Shown: one piece after another, positions 27,870 to 34,822 of the stretch | How positions within the stretch are numbered: the stretch's first letter is position 1 | How the letters are laid out: every line of letters starts with the position of its first letter | Source: Virgibacillus sp. SK37 | Lineage (GTDB): Bacteria; Bacillota; Bacilli; Bacillales; Amphibacillaceae | NCBI RefSeq assembly: GCF_000725285.1 | Contig: NZ_CP007161.1 | Location: 248,001-312,000, forward strand | Reading direction: 5' to 3' | DNA length: 64,000 nt | Program-made: the position numbers and the translations under genes | Notes under the pieces: model-generated | What the model was told of the DNA's origin: nothing | Database searches by the model: none | The model's input: only the letters and a program-made list of their open reading frames with translations

Positions 27870-28470
27870 AAAATAATAATACCGCTTCTTAAATAATAAA
27901 ATCGTTCCTTAAATAAAAAGAACGTTCCCAAACCGAAGGTTTCCTGATCCAAATTAGGCAGACCTTCGGTCTTTTTATGTCCGAAAAAGCAAGGGGGAAA
28001 AAGGCGAGGAAAGCATGAGAAAAGGCATAAAGAAAAGCATGAGAAAGCAAGAAACAACAGGGATTCGCAACGAAAAAGAAGAAGAAAAAGCATGAGCAAA
28101 AGTGGGAAAGAAAGCGGGGAAAACCTCTCCTTAACCCTAAAATCTATTCCACGTTATTATTATGTCGGATTCAGTGAAAAATCGTTACACAAATGATGAA
28201 AAAGTGTGAAAAAATCGGGAACGTTATTATTATTTAAGGAAATGTGAAAAAGGGTTAGGAAAGGGCGTGAGCATTAGGGGGAGAAGGGTTTGAGGGGGAT
28301 TTGGGGAGAAACGGAAGTGGTAGCGTTATTATTAGTTGGGGACACTTGCTCCCAACGTAACTTTGTTCTTTCCTTATGGAACTTAGTTGGTATCAAACGG
28401 CAAGGATTTTGTTGTGGCTTTGAAATAAAGTTTGATGAAAACAACTCTATGCGATAATAATATGTTCGTA
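27870..28470. repeat. non-coding region with repeated GTTATTATTA motifs and inverted repeat
   Basis: No gene is visible. CGTTATTATTA or close forms occur at 28152, 28223 and 28324, with reverse-strand forms near 27878 and 28453. TTCCTTAAATAA with GAACGTTCCC (near 27906-27930) recurs inverted as GGGAACGTTATTATTATTTA (starting near 28218). A purine-rich stretch with three AAAGCATGAG copies lies at 28012-28100. These may be transposase-binding sites or iterons, but the repeats are degenerate. Confidence 0.45.
27932..27976 (+). terminator. intrinsic terminator-like hairpin
   Basis: ACCGAAGGT (27932-27940) pairs with ACCTTCGGT (27962-27970), followed by CTTTTT. No gene lies immediately upstream on this strand. 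Confidence 0.6.
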
Positions 28471-28574
28471 TAGAGTTGCCTTTTACCATAAACCGGTAGA
28501 ATTGTAAAATAATAAAAGATACTAAAGAAAACCACTTAATGCTTGTCATCTAAGTATCTTCCTGTAACTCTCTC

Positions 28575-29150
28575 CTTCCCCACGTAACTTTGTTTTTCCC
28601 TGCTGTAACTAAGTTGGTATCCGGAGTAGAAAAAAGAGGGCGGAGAGAAGAACGGAAGCACGTAATGTTCCGATGGTTTTTCAATAACAAATCAATCGGT
28701 TTTGCCAATACAAAATCAATATAAATTCAGGCTGGATCCAATACGGGTCCAGTTCTTTTTCTTTTCCCGAGACACCCTCAATCCCTTGTCCAATAAGGAT
28801 TCAGATGGTACCCAATCCCTTTCCAGTTGCCTTTCTCACCATATCAATCCGAAGGATTTTCAATCCCTATTCAGTATGTTTCCTAACTATAAAACCATCC
28901 TCAAATCGTTACATCTCCTATCATTTCTTCTGATTCTCTTCTCTCTTTTATGGAAGAACTTAGTTACAATGTCCGAATATTCTATACAATCCAGAAGTGG
29001 AAAAAGAGGTAGAAATCGAATGATTTGGGGAAGAACTAAGTTCCATTGCCATAAGGGAGTGAAGAGGGGATGGAGTCAAGAACGGCAAGGGTTTGAGGGG
29101 GATTTGGGGGAATACCGAGGGAGTTACAGATACATATAGTAGACGAGAAG
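28575..29150. repeat. dispersed non-coding repeat family 2, copy A (longest)
   Basis: The copy starts at the CACGTAACTTTG / GCTGTAACTAAGTTGGTATCC block. It has a purine-rich GAGAGAAGAA segment and a terminator-like hairpin, CTGGATCC-AATAC-GGGTCCAG followed by TTCTTTTTC (about 28731-28765). It ends with AGGGTTTGAGGGGGATTTGG near 29086. Shorter copies lie at 33805, 36150, 37680 and 39605. A fragment with CGTAACTTTG and AACTTAGTTGGTATC lies at 28335-28400. Confidence 0.6.
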
Positions 29151-29242
29151 AAATAGACATAAGAGGGGTGAGGAAATAGTTAGGATATAAATATTTAGAA
29201 TATATGGTAAAATGAAGGGGATTAAATAGTTTGTGAATAAAT

Positions 29243-29276
29243 GTACTTACGATAACGGGCAGGTTTGTGGAATAGG
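29243..29276 (+). repeat. cassette-boundary dyad element S0
   Basis: This is the first element of the array, with core AACGGGCAG at 29254-29262. It lies upstream of the first cassette ORF and marks the left edge of the array. It is more divergent than the others. Confidence 0.45.
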
Positions 29277-29300
29277 AACTATTTATTTTAGGGGGATTTT

Positions 29301-29486
29301 ATGATAGGAATTGCAACAGTAATTGGATTTTATTTATCACCAATTTTAAGTATTGTGTTCTGTGCCAACCTTGTATCTATTTTGAAAAAGGTAAAAAACA
29401 ATGAGGATACTTATAAAAATACATTTTGGTTAATACTTTCATTTACAATAATTGTATGGAATTTTAGCATACTTTTGTTAATATAG
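29301..29486 (+). CDS. cassette 1: small two-helix membrane protein, 61 aa
   Basis: Two hydrophobic segments (about 2-24 and 43-60) flank a polar loop KKVKNNEDTYKN, suggesting a small integral membrane protein. ATG 29301 follows TAGGGGG. The family is not recognised. Element S1 starts 5 bases after its stop codon. Confidence 0.6.
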   Translation: MIGIATVIGFYLSPILSIVFCANLVSILKKVKNNEDTYKNTFWLILSFTIIVWNFSILLLI

Positions 29487-29490
29487 TGCT

Positions 29491-29530
29491 TCTTCAACAA
29501 ACGGGTAGCTTATCTTTAATAAGAGGTGAA
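29491..29530 (+). repeat. cassette-boundary dyad element S1
   Basis: It reads TCTTCAACAAACGGGTAGCT with core ACGGGTAGC, followed by TATCTTTAATAAGAGG, which can fold back on the GCTTAT part. It lies just after the stop of cassette 1. Confidence 0.6.
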
Positions 29531-29575
29531 GCCATTTCTTCAAAGGAAGACGAAAGACAGAGAGGGGAGATTATA

Positions 29576-29737
29576 ATGGGCGGTTTAGCATTTATTTGGT
29601 TTTTGTTTGTATATATCGGTTTACCCATTGCGGTAGTTTTATTGTTGACTTGGATTCACAAAATTAAATCAAATAGTGAAACTCAAGTTAAACAGAACCA
29701 AGAGATAATACAATTATTAGATGAACTTAATAGGTAG
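29576..29737 (+). CDS. cassette 2: small membrane protein, 53 aa
   Basis: ATG 29576 follows GAGGGGAG. One hydrophobic helix (about 3-25) precedes a polar, possibly coiled-coil tail (KIKSNSETQVKQNQEIIQLL). The layout resembles small bacterial proteins of the tumor-antigen-like membrane type, but no family is assigned. A longer frame from 29486 has no ribosome binding site. Confidence 0.6.
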   Translation: MGGLAFIWFLFVYIGLPIAVVLLLTWIHKIKSNSETQVKQNQEIIQLLDELNR

Positions 29738-29748
29738 ATGCAAGTTTG

Positions 29749-29780
29749 CTATACAATTATCTGGTACATTTGTGAAAGAG
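29749..29780 (+). repeat. cassette-boundary dyad element S2
   Basis: The core CTGGTAC lies at 29761-29767, 24 bases after the cassette 2 stop. The right arm TTTGTGAAAGAGG leads into the next ribosome binding site. Confidence 0.5.
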
Positions 29781-29793
29781 GTGGAATGTCATA

Positions 29794-30121
29794 ATGGTTT
29801 GGATTATTTTATTAGCTATTCTAATCGTGAGTTACTATTTTATATTTAAGAGTAAATCAAAAATAACACAAAAGTATTTTTCTCAATTATCCCTAGTCTT
29901 TGCGGCGTTGACTATTATTCCAATTTTGAGCGAATCATTTTCCTTTATTTTAAAATTAAGTTTTTTCTTAACCCTTTGTGTTTGGTGTGCTGGGAATAAT
30001 TCTTGGATGGTTCGGTATTAAAGGTGATTTAAGAATAAGTTTAATTGGACTTAATGTCTTAGCATTAGGTTTCTATCTCATTGTGTTTCTTATGGCAACG
30101 GTTGGCTTTCAAGAGCCATAA
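29794..30121 (+). pseudogene. cassette 3: frameshifted membrane protein
   Basis: ATG 29794 opens a hydrophobic protein (VWIILLAILIVSYYF, then LSFFLTLCV). It stops at 30021, but an adjacent frame continues with VFGVLGIILGWFGIKGD and a further hydrophobic segment to TAA 30119-30121. A single-base shift near 29980 restores a protein of about 108 aa with three or four membrane segments. It is either a real frameshift or a sequence error in the T-rich stretch. Confidence 0.6.
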
Positions 30122-30160
30122 AATAATTTTAAATAACAGAATGATTTTGTGAAGTAATAC

Positions 30161-30195
30161 ACTTAAAGTAAAGGGTGCGTTTGTTGAGGAAGAGT
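30161..30195 (+). repeat. cassette-boundary dyad element S3
   Basis: The core AAGGGTGCG lies at 30171-30179, with right arm TTTGTTGAGGAAG, 50 bases after the end of cassette 3. Confidence 0.5.
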
Positions 30196-30346
30196 TTGTG
30201 CTTTTTTAACCAGCAGATCTGTTAGTACTTTTGGTTCGCCTTGAAACAAGTTATAGAAATTGTAAAGAAATACGAGTATTTATTGTTTGCGGATAAATTA
30301 AGTTAAGATGCGAAATCTAATTGTAAAAGTAATAGGAGTGAGCATC

Positions 30347-30775
30347 TTGAAGAAAGTGATCTTATTCTTTACGATTTTAATAATATTTGCCACAGGTAAC
30401 TACTTAGTTAATGCTAACCCCCAAGAGCCAAAGGAAATTAAACCTTATGCAGAAGACTGGTATGTTACACCAGAAGATATTATTTGGGATATTATATTTC
30501 CAGCAATTGATAAAAGGGTAATAAAAGAGTACGGAGGAAAAGAGAATTCTAGTTTTGGGTGGGGGAAAGAGAGGATTGTTAATATAGTTTATAACAACAA
30601 CCATTCTTATGATATTTCTATAAGGGTTCAAGTTCCTGACAACAACAATAATCCATTTGAATATGCAGAAGACTTGGTTAAGGTAAGGGTATCCCCGTCT
30701 TGTGATAGTCCTAAAATTAGTTGCAGTCACGGGTTTAATGTAGAAGTGTTAGAATACAAACATTTAGAACAATAA
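30347..30775 (+). CDS. cassette 4: secreted DUF3888-like protein
   Basis: I take TTG 30347, 6 bases after AGGAGTG, giving 142 aa with a signal peptide (KKVILFFTILIIFATGNYLVNA). The mature part has the DUF3888 pattern: TPEDIIWDIIFPAIDK, YGG, ERIVNI, then SYDISIRVQVP. A paralogue lies two cassettes later at 31524. The role of DUF3888 is unknown; the protein is probably secreted or cell-surface. Two late Cys residues are present. Confidence 0.65.
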   Translation: MKKVILFFTILIIFATGNYLVNANPQEPKEIKPYAEDWYVTPEDIIWDIIFPAIDKRVIKEYGGKENSSFGWGKERIVNIVYNNNHSYDISIRVQVPDNNNNPFEYAEDLVKVRVSPSCDSPKISCSHGFNVEVLEYKHLEQ

Positions 30776-30788
30776 CAAAATAGATAAG

Positions 30789-30819
30789 ATGTTGCCTTTA
30801 ATTGGTAGCATCTTTTTTA
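30789..30819 (+). terminator. intrinsic terminator after cassette 4
   Basis: GATGTTGCC and GGTAGCATC form a 9-bp stem with two G-T pairs and a TTTAATT loop, followed by TTTTTT. Here the terminator is separate from boundary element S4. Confidence 0.75.
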
Positions 30820-30828
30820 GAAATTACG

Positions 30829-30860
30829 TTGTTCAACTAAATGGTGCTTTAGCTTAACGG
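30829..30860 (+). repeat. cassette-boundary dyad element S4
   Basis: The core ATGGTGC lies at 30841-30847, inside the perfect dyad CTAAA-TGGTGC-TTTAG. The left arm begins TTGTTCAA. Confidence 0.65.
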
Positions 30861-30940
30861 GGTTGTCGATACGGTAATTCCTATTTGATAATAATTAACA
30901 TTATTTGGACATATCCTCTTTTATTAAGGGGGTGTGATTA

Positions 30941-31420
30941 TTGAAGGTATTAGTTGTTAATTTAAAATTAAAAAGGGTTGTTATCTTCCCGTTTTTGGTT
31001 TATATTTCTGTTGTGTTATTTGTGAACTTTGTAAGTGATGATACTATTCTTATCGGAGACAGATTTATAGGAAACACGTATAAAGGAATATCACATAATT
31101 ACATACCTTTAACTAGTATAGGAACATATCTATTTAATTTCCAAAGTTATAATTTTGATACTTGGTTTTATAACACTTTTGGTAATGTTTTATTATTTAT
31201 CCCAATGGGCATTTTACTTCCAATCCTATTTGCTAAGCAAATAAGGTTATTATCAACAGTAGTTATTATAATGTTATTTAGTTTCACTATTGAAACAATG
31301 CAATTTATTACTCAACTAGGTGTATTTAATGTAGACGATATTATATTAAATACAATTGGTGGATTTCTAGGTTATATGATTTTAGTTTTATCTAAAAACA
31401 TGAGAAGGTTATACCACTAA
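30941..31420 (+). CDS. cassette 5: VanZ-like membrane protein, 159 aa
   Basis: Four to five hydrophobic segments carry the VanZ signature: N-T-F-G-N-V-L-L-F-I-P-M-G near 82-94, S-F-T-I-E-T-M-Q-F near 115-123, and D-D-I-I-L-N-T-I-G-G-F-L-G-Y near 132-145. VanZ proteins confer low-level teicoplanin resistance in some contexts; most relatives have unknown roles. TTG 30941 lies behind AAGGGGGTG. Element S5 begins before its stop. Confidence 0.8.
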   Translation: MKVLVVNLKLKRVVIFPFLVYISVVLFVNFVSDDTILIGDRFIGNTYKGISHNYIPLTSIGTYLFNFQSYNFDTWFYNTFGNVLLFIPMGILLPILFAKQIRLLSTVVIIMLFSFTIETMQFITQLGVFNVDDIILNTIGGFLGYMILVLSKNMRRLYH

Positions 31421-31450
31421 CTGGTGCGATTGCTAAATATGCAGCAATCG
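31409..31450 (+). repeat. cassette-boundary dyad element S5, overlapping a terminator
   Basis: The core CTGGTGC lies at 31421-31427, right at the cassette 5 stop. The core is followed by CGATTGCT and AGCAATCG, which form an 8-bp stem, and then TTATTTTTTT, so this element doubles as a terminator. Confidence 0.65.
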
Positions 31451-31523
31451 TTATTTTTTTATGGAGGTAGAATAGCTGTATAGTAGAATATTATTTAGAA
31501 AAGCTAATGTTGAGGTGAATTAT

Positions 31524-31949
31524 ATGAAAAAGTTTAGTTTAATCAGCATTTGCTTGTTATTATTTTTAAGTCTTAAACCAAATGAAATCCCTGCCGAAAA
31601 CGAGGATCAGTTTTTAGAGTCTTATGCTACTGCAGAAGATATTATTCTAAACATAATTAAGCCAGATGTTGAGCAAATATTGAGGGAAAAATATGGAGAA
31701 AATTTTATTCGCTGGAATTATAGAGATAAGGAGATTGTTGATTTAAAGCTAGTGCACGAACAACTTGACCCTAGGTGGTTTGAGATTACTGTATCAGTAA
31801 TATATAAATTCAAGAATAATGAAGATAAGATAACTGATGGTCAAGCCCATATCAAATTAAAAGTGTTACCTCCAGCTTTTTCTCGTAATAAGGAAACAAC
31901 TGAAATTGAATCTATTGATATGTTCAACATAGCTGAAAGAGTTGACTAA
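31524..31949 (+). CDS. cassette 6: secreted DUF3888-like protein, paralogue of cassette 4
   Basis: ATG 31524 follows TGAGGTG and gives 141 aa with a signal peptide (KKFSLISICLLLFLSL). The mature part shows ATAEDIILNIIKPDVE, REKYGE, KEIVDLKL and FEITVSVIYKF, the same order as cassette 4. Two related proteins in one array suggest selection for this type of secreted protein. Its function is unknown. Confidence 0.65.
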   Translation: MKKFSLISICLLLFLSLKPNEIPAENEDQFLESYATAEDIILNIIKPDVEQILREKYGENFIRWNYRDKEIVDLKLVHEQLDPRWFEITVSVIYKFKNNEDKITDGQAHIKLKVLPPAFSRNKETTEIESIDMFNIAERVD

Positions 31950-31970
31950 ACTTAATAATTTTTGTTTCTG

Positions 31971-32003
31971 TTCTTCAACAAACTGGTGCAAGAGTTAAAC
32001 AAG
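31971..32003 (+). repeat. cassette-boundary dyad element S6
   Basis: It reads TTCTTCAACAAACTGGTGCA followed by AGAGTTAAACAAGG, close to the consensus. It lies 34 bases (core) after the cassette 6 stop. Confidence 0.65.
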
Positions 32004-32146
32004 GTGATCATTAAATTTGATTTCCTTTTTCTTCTGGAAAAGTCAATAAAATGCATAGAATATTATGTTACCATTGAGTATAGAGATATTGAGCTAAAAG
32101 GGTAGAATACCTCAATAAGAATACATTGAAGTTGAGAGGGGTTACT

Positions 32147-32380
32147 ATGAAGAAGATTTTAGCGAATACAGGAATTTATTCATTTATTGTTTCTTTTTTA
32201 TTGTTATTTGTGTTGATGGATAGGGGATATAACTCAACTGATGTAAGCGGTTTGACCTCAAGTGTAGTAATTTCTTATCCAGATTTTCTCTTTATGATTA
32301 CACGAAATTCCATAATAATTTCAATCATTGTAGTCATACTTGCTTATGCTATTCGGCGATTCAAAAAGAATAAGGCGTAA
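32147..32380 (+). CDS. cassette 7: small two-helix membrane protein, 77 aa
   Basis: ATG 32147 follows GAGAGGGG. Two hydrophobic segments (about 7-24 and 50-67) flank an extracellular-looking polar loop, and the end is basic (RRFKKNKA). The layout resembles small Bacillus DUF3955/DUF4306-type proteins, but no family is assigned. An upstream in-frame ATG at 32126 lacks a ribosome binding site. Confidence 0.6.
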   Translation: MKKILANTGIYSFIVSFLLLFVLMDRGYNSTDVSGLTSSVVISYPDFLFMITRNSIIISIIVVILAYAIRRFKKNKA

Positions 32381-32388
32381 AACTACTA

Positions 32389-32420
32389 TTACACTAACTT
32401 GGTGCGATTGTTAAACTAAG
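32389..32420 (+). repeat. cassette-boundary dyad element S7
   Basis: ACACTAACTTGGTGC with right arm GATTGTTAAAC. The core lies at 32398-32405, 18 bases after the cassette 7 stop. The right arm runs directly into the AAGGGGGGAG ribosome binding site of cassette 8. Confidence 0.6.
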
Positions 32421-32431
32421 GGGGGAGTAAC

Positions 32432-32746
32432 TTGTCCAAAGGTTTAAATAATAATTGGGAACAAAATGAAAGGTCTTCAATCTGGAAAAAACGAAAAAAG
32501 CCGTTTCTATTTGTTGAGGTGATTTTAGCATTAACTGCATTCATCTTATCCATCATTAATTTAATCCACTGGAATACTGACTTACCTTTGATTTCATTTC
32601 TAATTACACTGCTTGTTGGTGTTGTATTCACTTTAAGGGGAATTGAATCCTTACTTAACAAAGAAAAAGGATATAAAATCATTGTTGGTTGTGGCGTTAT
32701 TATATGTATTATTGCGATAATAACTTTTATAATAAAACATTTTTGA
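32432..32746 (+). CDS. cassette 8: small membrane protein, 104 aa
   Basis: TTG 32432 follows GGGGGGAG. A polar basic N-terminus (NNNWEQNERSSIWKKRKK) precedes three hydrophobic segments (about 25-45, 52-68, 84-101). This resembles the DUF3953-type small proteins of Bacillus, but the family is not certain. No charged motif suggests enzymatic function. Confidence 0.6.
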   Translation: MSKGLNNNWEQNERSSIWKKRKKPFLFVEVILALTAFILSIINLIHWNTDLPLISFLITLLVGVVFTLRGIESLLNKEKGYKIIVGCGVIICIIAIITFIIKHF

Positions 32747-32797
32747 TTTTAAACTATCTGGTGCATTTCTAAAAGAAGGAATAGCACCATTATTCAA
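32747..32797 (+). repeat. cassette-boundary dyad element S8
   Basis: AAACTATCTGGTGCATTTC with core 32758-32764. The core GGTGC can also pair with AGCACC at 32786-32791, giving a longer hairpin. It lies 12 bases after the cassette 8 stop. Confidence 0.6.
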
Positions 32798-32837
32798 TTC
32801 AAAGACGCAGAGGGGTTTAATAAGGAAGGTTTAACTA

Positions 32838-33020
32838 ATGAAATATATTAACGGGTTATATGCTTCATTTGTGTTAATGATGATAGTAATTCTTGTTAAT
32901 ACAACTATATTTGATGATGAATATTCTGGGATATTTACTTACATTTGCTTAGGAATATTTATAGTGGGCAATGCCTTTTTTATAAATGCTAAACGGTTAA
33001 AAAAATCGGAAGAAGAGTAG
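32838..33020 (+). CDS. cassette 9: small two-helix membrane protein, 60 aa
   Basis: ATG 32838 follows AGGAAGG. Two hydrophobic segments (about 8-22 and 33-50) surround DDEYSG, and the end is charged (KRLKKSEEE). The family is not recognised. Confidence 0.55.
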   Translation: MKYINGLYASFVLMMIVILVNTTIFDDEYSGIFTYICLGIFIVGNAFFINAKRLKKSEEE

Positions 33021-33028
33021 TTTATATA

Positions 33029-33056
33029 TTGTGCTAACTGGTGCATTAGCATAAAA
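33029..33056 (+). repeat. cassette-boundary dyad element S9
   Basis: TGCTAA-CTGGTGCA-TTAGCA is a perfect 6-bp dyad around the core. The arm bases differ from the consensus on both sides in a matched way, which argues for conserved pairing. Confidence 0.7.
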
Positions 33057-33154
33057 GGAAGATTGATAATATGGCGGTCTTGTATAACTAAGGGTATAGG
33101 CAAGAGTGTTATTTCTGTTACCAAAACCCAGCCATTTAGGGGAGGAAGGCTTTT

Positions 33155-33358
33155 GTGATTGGCTTATTAGAAAATATACTTCAGATATCTGGAATATTGT
33201 TGCTCCTATGTGCAATTTATTATTATTTTCATTTTAAGAAAACCAAGAGGAAAAGGAAACTGACTCCCATAGAGCTTACAGTTTACATTGTAACTAAAAT
33301 TGCATTTTTTCTATTGGCAAGTAGTTATTTGCTTCTGCTTTTGGATAAAAATTATTAA
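33155..33358 (+). CDS. cassette 10: small membrane protein, 67 aa
   Basis: GTG 33155 follows GGGGAGG. Two hydrophobic segments (about 4-25 and 45-63) flank a very basic loop (HFKKTKRKRKL). No family was recognised. It is the last ORF of the regular array. Confidence 0.55.
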   Translation: MIGLLENILQISGILLLLCAIYYYFHFKKTKRKRKLTPIELTVYIVTKIAFFLLASSYLLLLLDKNY

Positions 33359-33384
33359 ACAAACTGGTGCAATACTTTAAGAAG
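33355..33384 (+). repeat. cassette-boundary dyad element S10
   Basis: ATTAAACAAACTGGTGCAAT with right arm ACTTTAAGAAG. The core starts 6 bases after the cassette 10 stop. It is the last element of the array. Confidence 0.6.
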
Positions 33385-33592
33385 ATATTCTGCTATTTAT
33401 TATAGTAAAGGGAAGTTTACTTAAAAAACAAACCATTTTAAATTTGATTGTATTTAGAGTTATAGTTAAATGCTAATAATAGGGGAATTATACCAGTTGT
33501 TATTTATGTCAAAGACCCAATTATTTTCTAATTCAATACAATCGAACTTCTTTAAGGTATTGAGTAGAATATAAGTTAAGGAGATGATTTTT

Positions 33593-33763
33593 ATGACTAT
33601 TGGAAACCAATTAAGGAAAAATCTTGAGAATTCAAGTGGATTAAAAAGGAAGCTAGAAGAATTTAACAATAACCTCAAAAACTTTTATCAAAATAATCGT
33701 GAAGAGGAATACCATAATGTACAAAAAAGAATGGAAGCAATAATTAAAAAAACAAAGTCATAG
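33593..33763 (+). CDS. small charged helical protein, 56 aa
   Basis: ATG 33593 has a strong AAGGAGATG site. The protein is Lys/Glu/Asn-rich and helical (NQLRKNLENSSGLKRKLEEF), without hydrophobic segments. It follows the cassette array, but no boundary element follows it. The family is unknown. Confidence 0.5.
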   Translation: MTIGNQLRKNLENSSGLKRKLEEFNNNLKNFYQNNREEEYHNVQKRMEAIIKKTKS

Positions 33764-33804
33764 TGTCTCTTATGTAGCTGTCTTATTCCTCTTCCCCATG
33801 CTAA

Positions 33805-34100
33805 AAAGTCGGTATCCAATGTTTTATTGTTGGTATCCGGAGCGGAAGAAAGAGAGAAGAAATAAGAGCAGGAAAGCGATATGTACCCAATTTTAATTCA
33901 ATCGTAAAATCAACACAAATCCAGGCTGGATCCTGTTGATTCAGTCTTTTTTCTTTGCCCAATATTCCTCCAATCCCTGATCAATGGTGGGTTAAATGTT
34001 TTTTTACTTCTTTTCTCTGGATTCTACTTTTGTTCCAGTGAAGAAGAAAGTGGCTCGTTATAAAGTATATCAATTTCCAATATGGGTTCAGTTTTCATTA
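33805..34100. repeat. dispersed non-coding repeat family 2, copy B
   Basis: It shares with copy A the block GTTGGTATCCGGAGnGGAAG, the AGAGAGAAGAA segment, and CAGGCTGGATCC with a following T-rich run. The hairpin here is CTGGATC-CTGTT-GATTCAG, with paired changes compared with copy A. No gene is seen between 33764 and 34188. Confidence 0.55.
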
Positions 34101-34150
34101 TGAGCTAGTAAAGAAAATATTGACAGAAAATAGAATCCCATTTACAATGA

Positions 34151-34170
34151 ATGCAAGTAATTACTTGCAT
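34151..34170. promoter_or_regulatory. TetR operator, site 1
   Basis: ATGCAAGTAATTACTTGCAT is a perfect 20-bp palindrome just upstream of the tetR-like gene. Its half site (GCAAGTAA) recurs at 34782-34799 before the permease gene, as expected for autoregulation and target regulation. Confidence 0.8.
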
Positions 34171-34188
34171 ATGCTGGAGGAGATGTTT

Positions 34189-34764
34189 TTGAAGTTACCG
34201 ACAAAAGATAAAATTATGGAAGCGATGATAGAACTTGTCAATGAAAAAGGATATAAGGGTGCGACCACGAGAGAAATTGCTGATCGAGCTGGTGTAAATG
34301 AAGTTACTATATTCCGCCATTTTGGAAATAAGAAAGGGATTGTAGAAGCAATAATTCAAAAATTCGGATTCGTTGATTCGCTTGAAAATACATTTGAAGA
34401 AAAGGTTATTTGGGATGTAGAAAAAGACTTAAAAATGTTAGTAAGGGAATATCAATTTTTATTAGAACAAAAGAAAACGATTATTTTACTAGGTTTAAGG
34501 GAAGCAGATAAATTTCCCGAATTAGATATATTACTTAAACAGTTACCGCAAAAGTATATAGAGATGCTAGAAATTTATTTTGAAAAAATGATTGAAAAAG
34601 GAAAAATTGAAAAATTAGATCCTACTATTGTCGCCACGAACTTTGCTTTTATTAATTTTGGCTATTTTTTAATGAAAACAAGGGTTCATCCAACAGCGAA
34701 GGAATTACCTATCGACGACTTTGTCGAAAGTAATATAGACTTTTTTATTAAATCGCTTCAGTAA
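34189..34764 (+). CDS. TetR-family transcriptional regulator
   Basis: The N-terminal HTH is clear: KIMEAMIELVNEKGYKGATT, then REIADRAGVNEVTIFRHFGN. A helical ligand-binding domain with KTIILLGLREADKFPEL follows. I place the start at TTG 34189, 6 bases after GGAGGAG (about 191 aa), since upstream in-frame starts at 34120 and 34183 would overlap the operator or touch the Shine-Dalgarno. It probably represses itself and the downstream permease through matching palindromes. Confidence 0.88.
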   Translation: MKLPTKDKIMEAMIELVNEKGYKGATTREIADRAGVNEVTIFRHFGNKKGIVEAIIQKFGFVDSLENTFEEKVIWDVEKDLKMLVREYQFLLEQKKTIILLGLREADKFPELDILLKQLPQKYIEMLEIYFEKMIEKGKIEKLDPTIVATNFAFINFGYFLMKTRVHPTAKELPIDDFVESNIDFFIKSLQ

Positions 34765-34783
34765 TTTTTTTTGAACAATATGC

Positions 34784-34799
34784 AAGTAAGTACTTACTT
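34784..34799. promoter_or_regulatory. TetR operator, site 2, before the permease
   Basis: AAGTAAGTACTTACTT is a perfect 16-bp palindrome with GC before it, sharing the half site of 34151-34170. It lies 24 bases upstream of the permease start, where it would block transcription. Confidence 0.75.
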
Positions 34800-34822
34800 C
34801 TATATTTGAGGGGAGCTTTAAT

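Larger units (their letters stand above)
29243..33384 (+). mobile_element. integron-like array of ten small gene cassettes
   Basis: Eleven related dyad elements (S0-S10) delimit ten intervals of about 250-670 bp. Each interval contains exactly one small ORF, all on the plus strand. Each element lies 1-67 bases after the stop codon of the ORF before it. The cargo is small membrane or secreted proteins, including two DUF3888-like paralogues and a VanZ-like protein. No integron integrase is adjacent. The regularity is directly visible; a cassette mechanism is inference. A family of terminators is the main alternative. Confidence 0.6.

Noticed and set aside
28702-29139. 145-codon plus-strand open frame
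   Set aside because: It lies wholly in repeat copy A, spans the terminator-like hairpin, has no ribosome binding site and its translation (poly-Phe, Ser and Leu) does not look like a protein.
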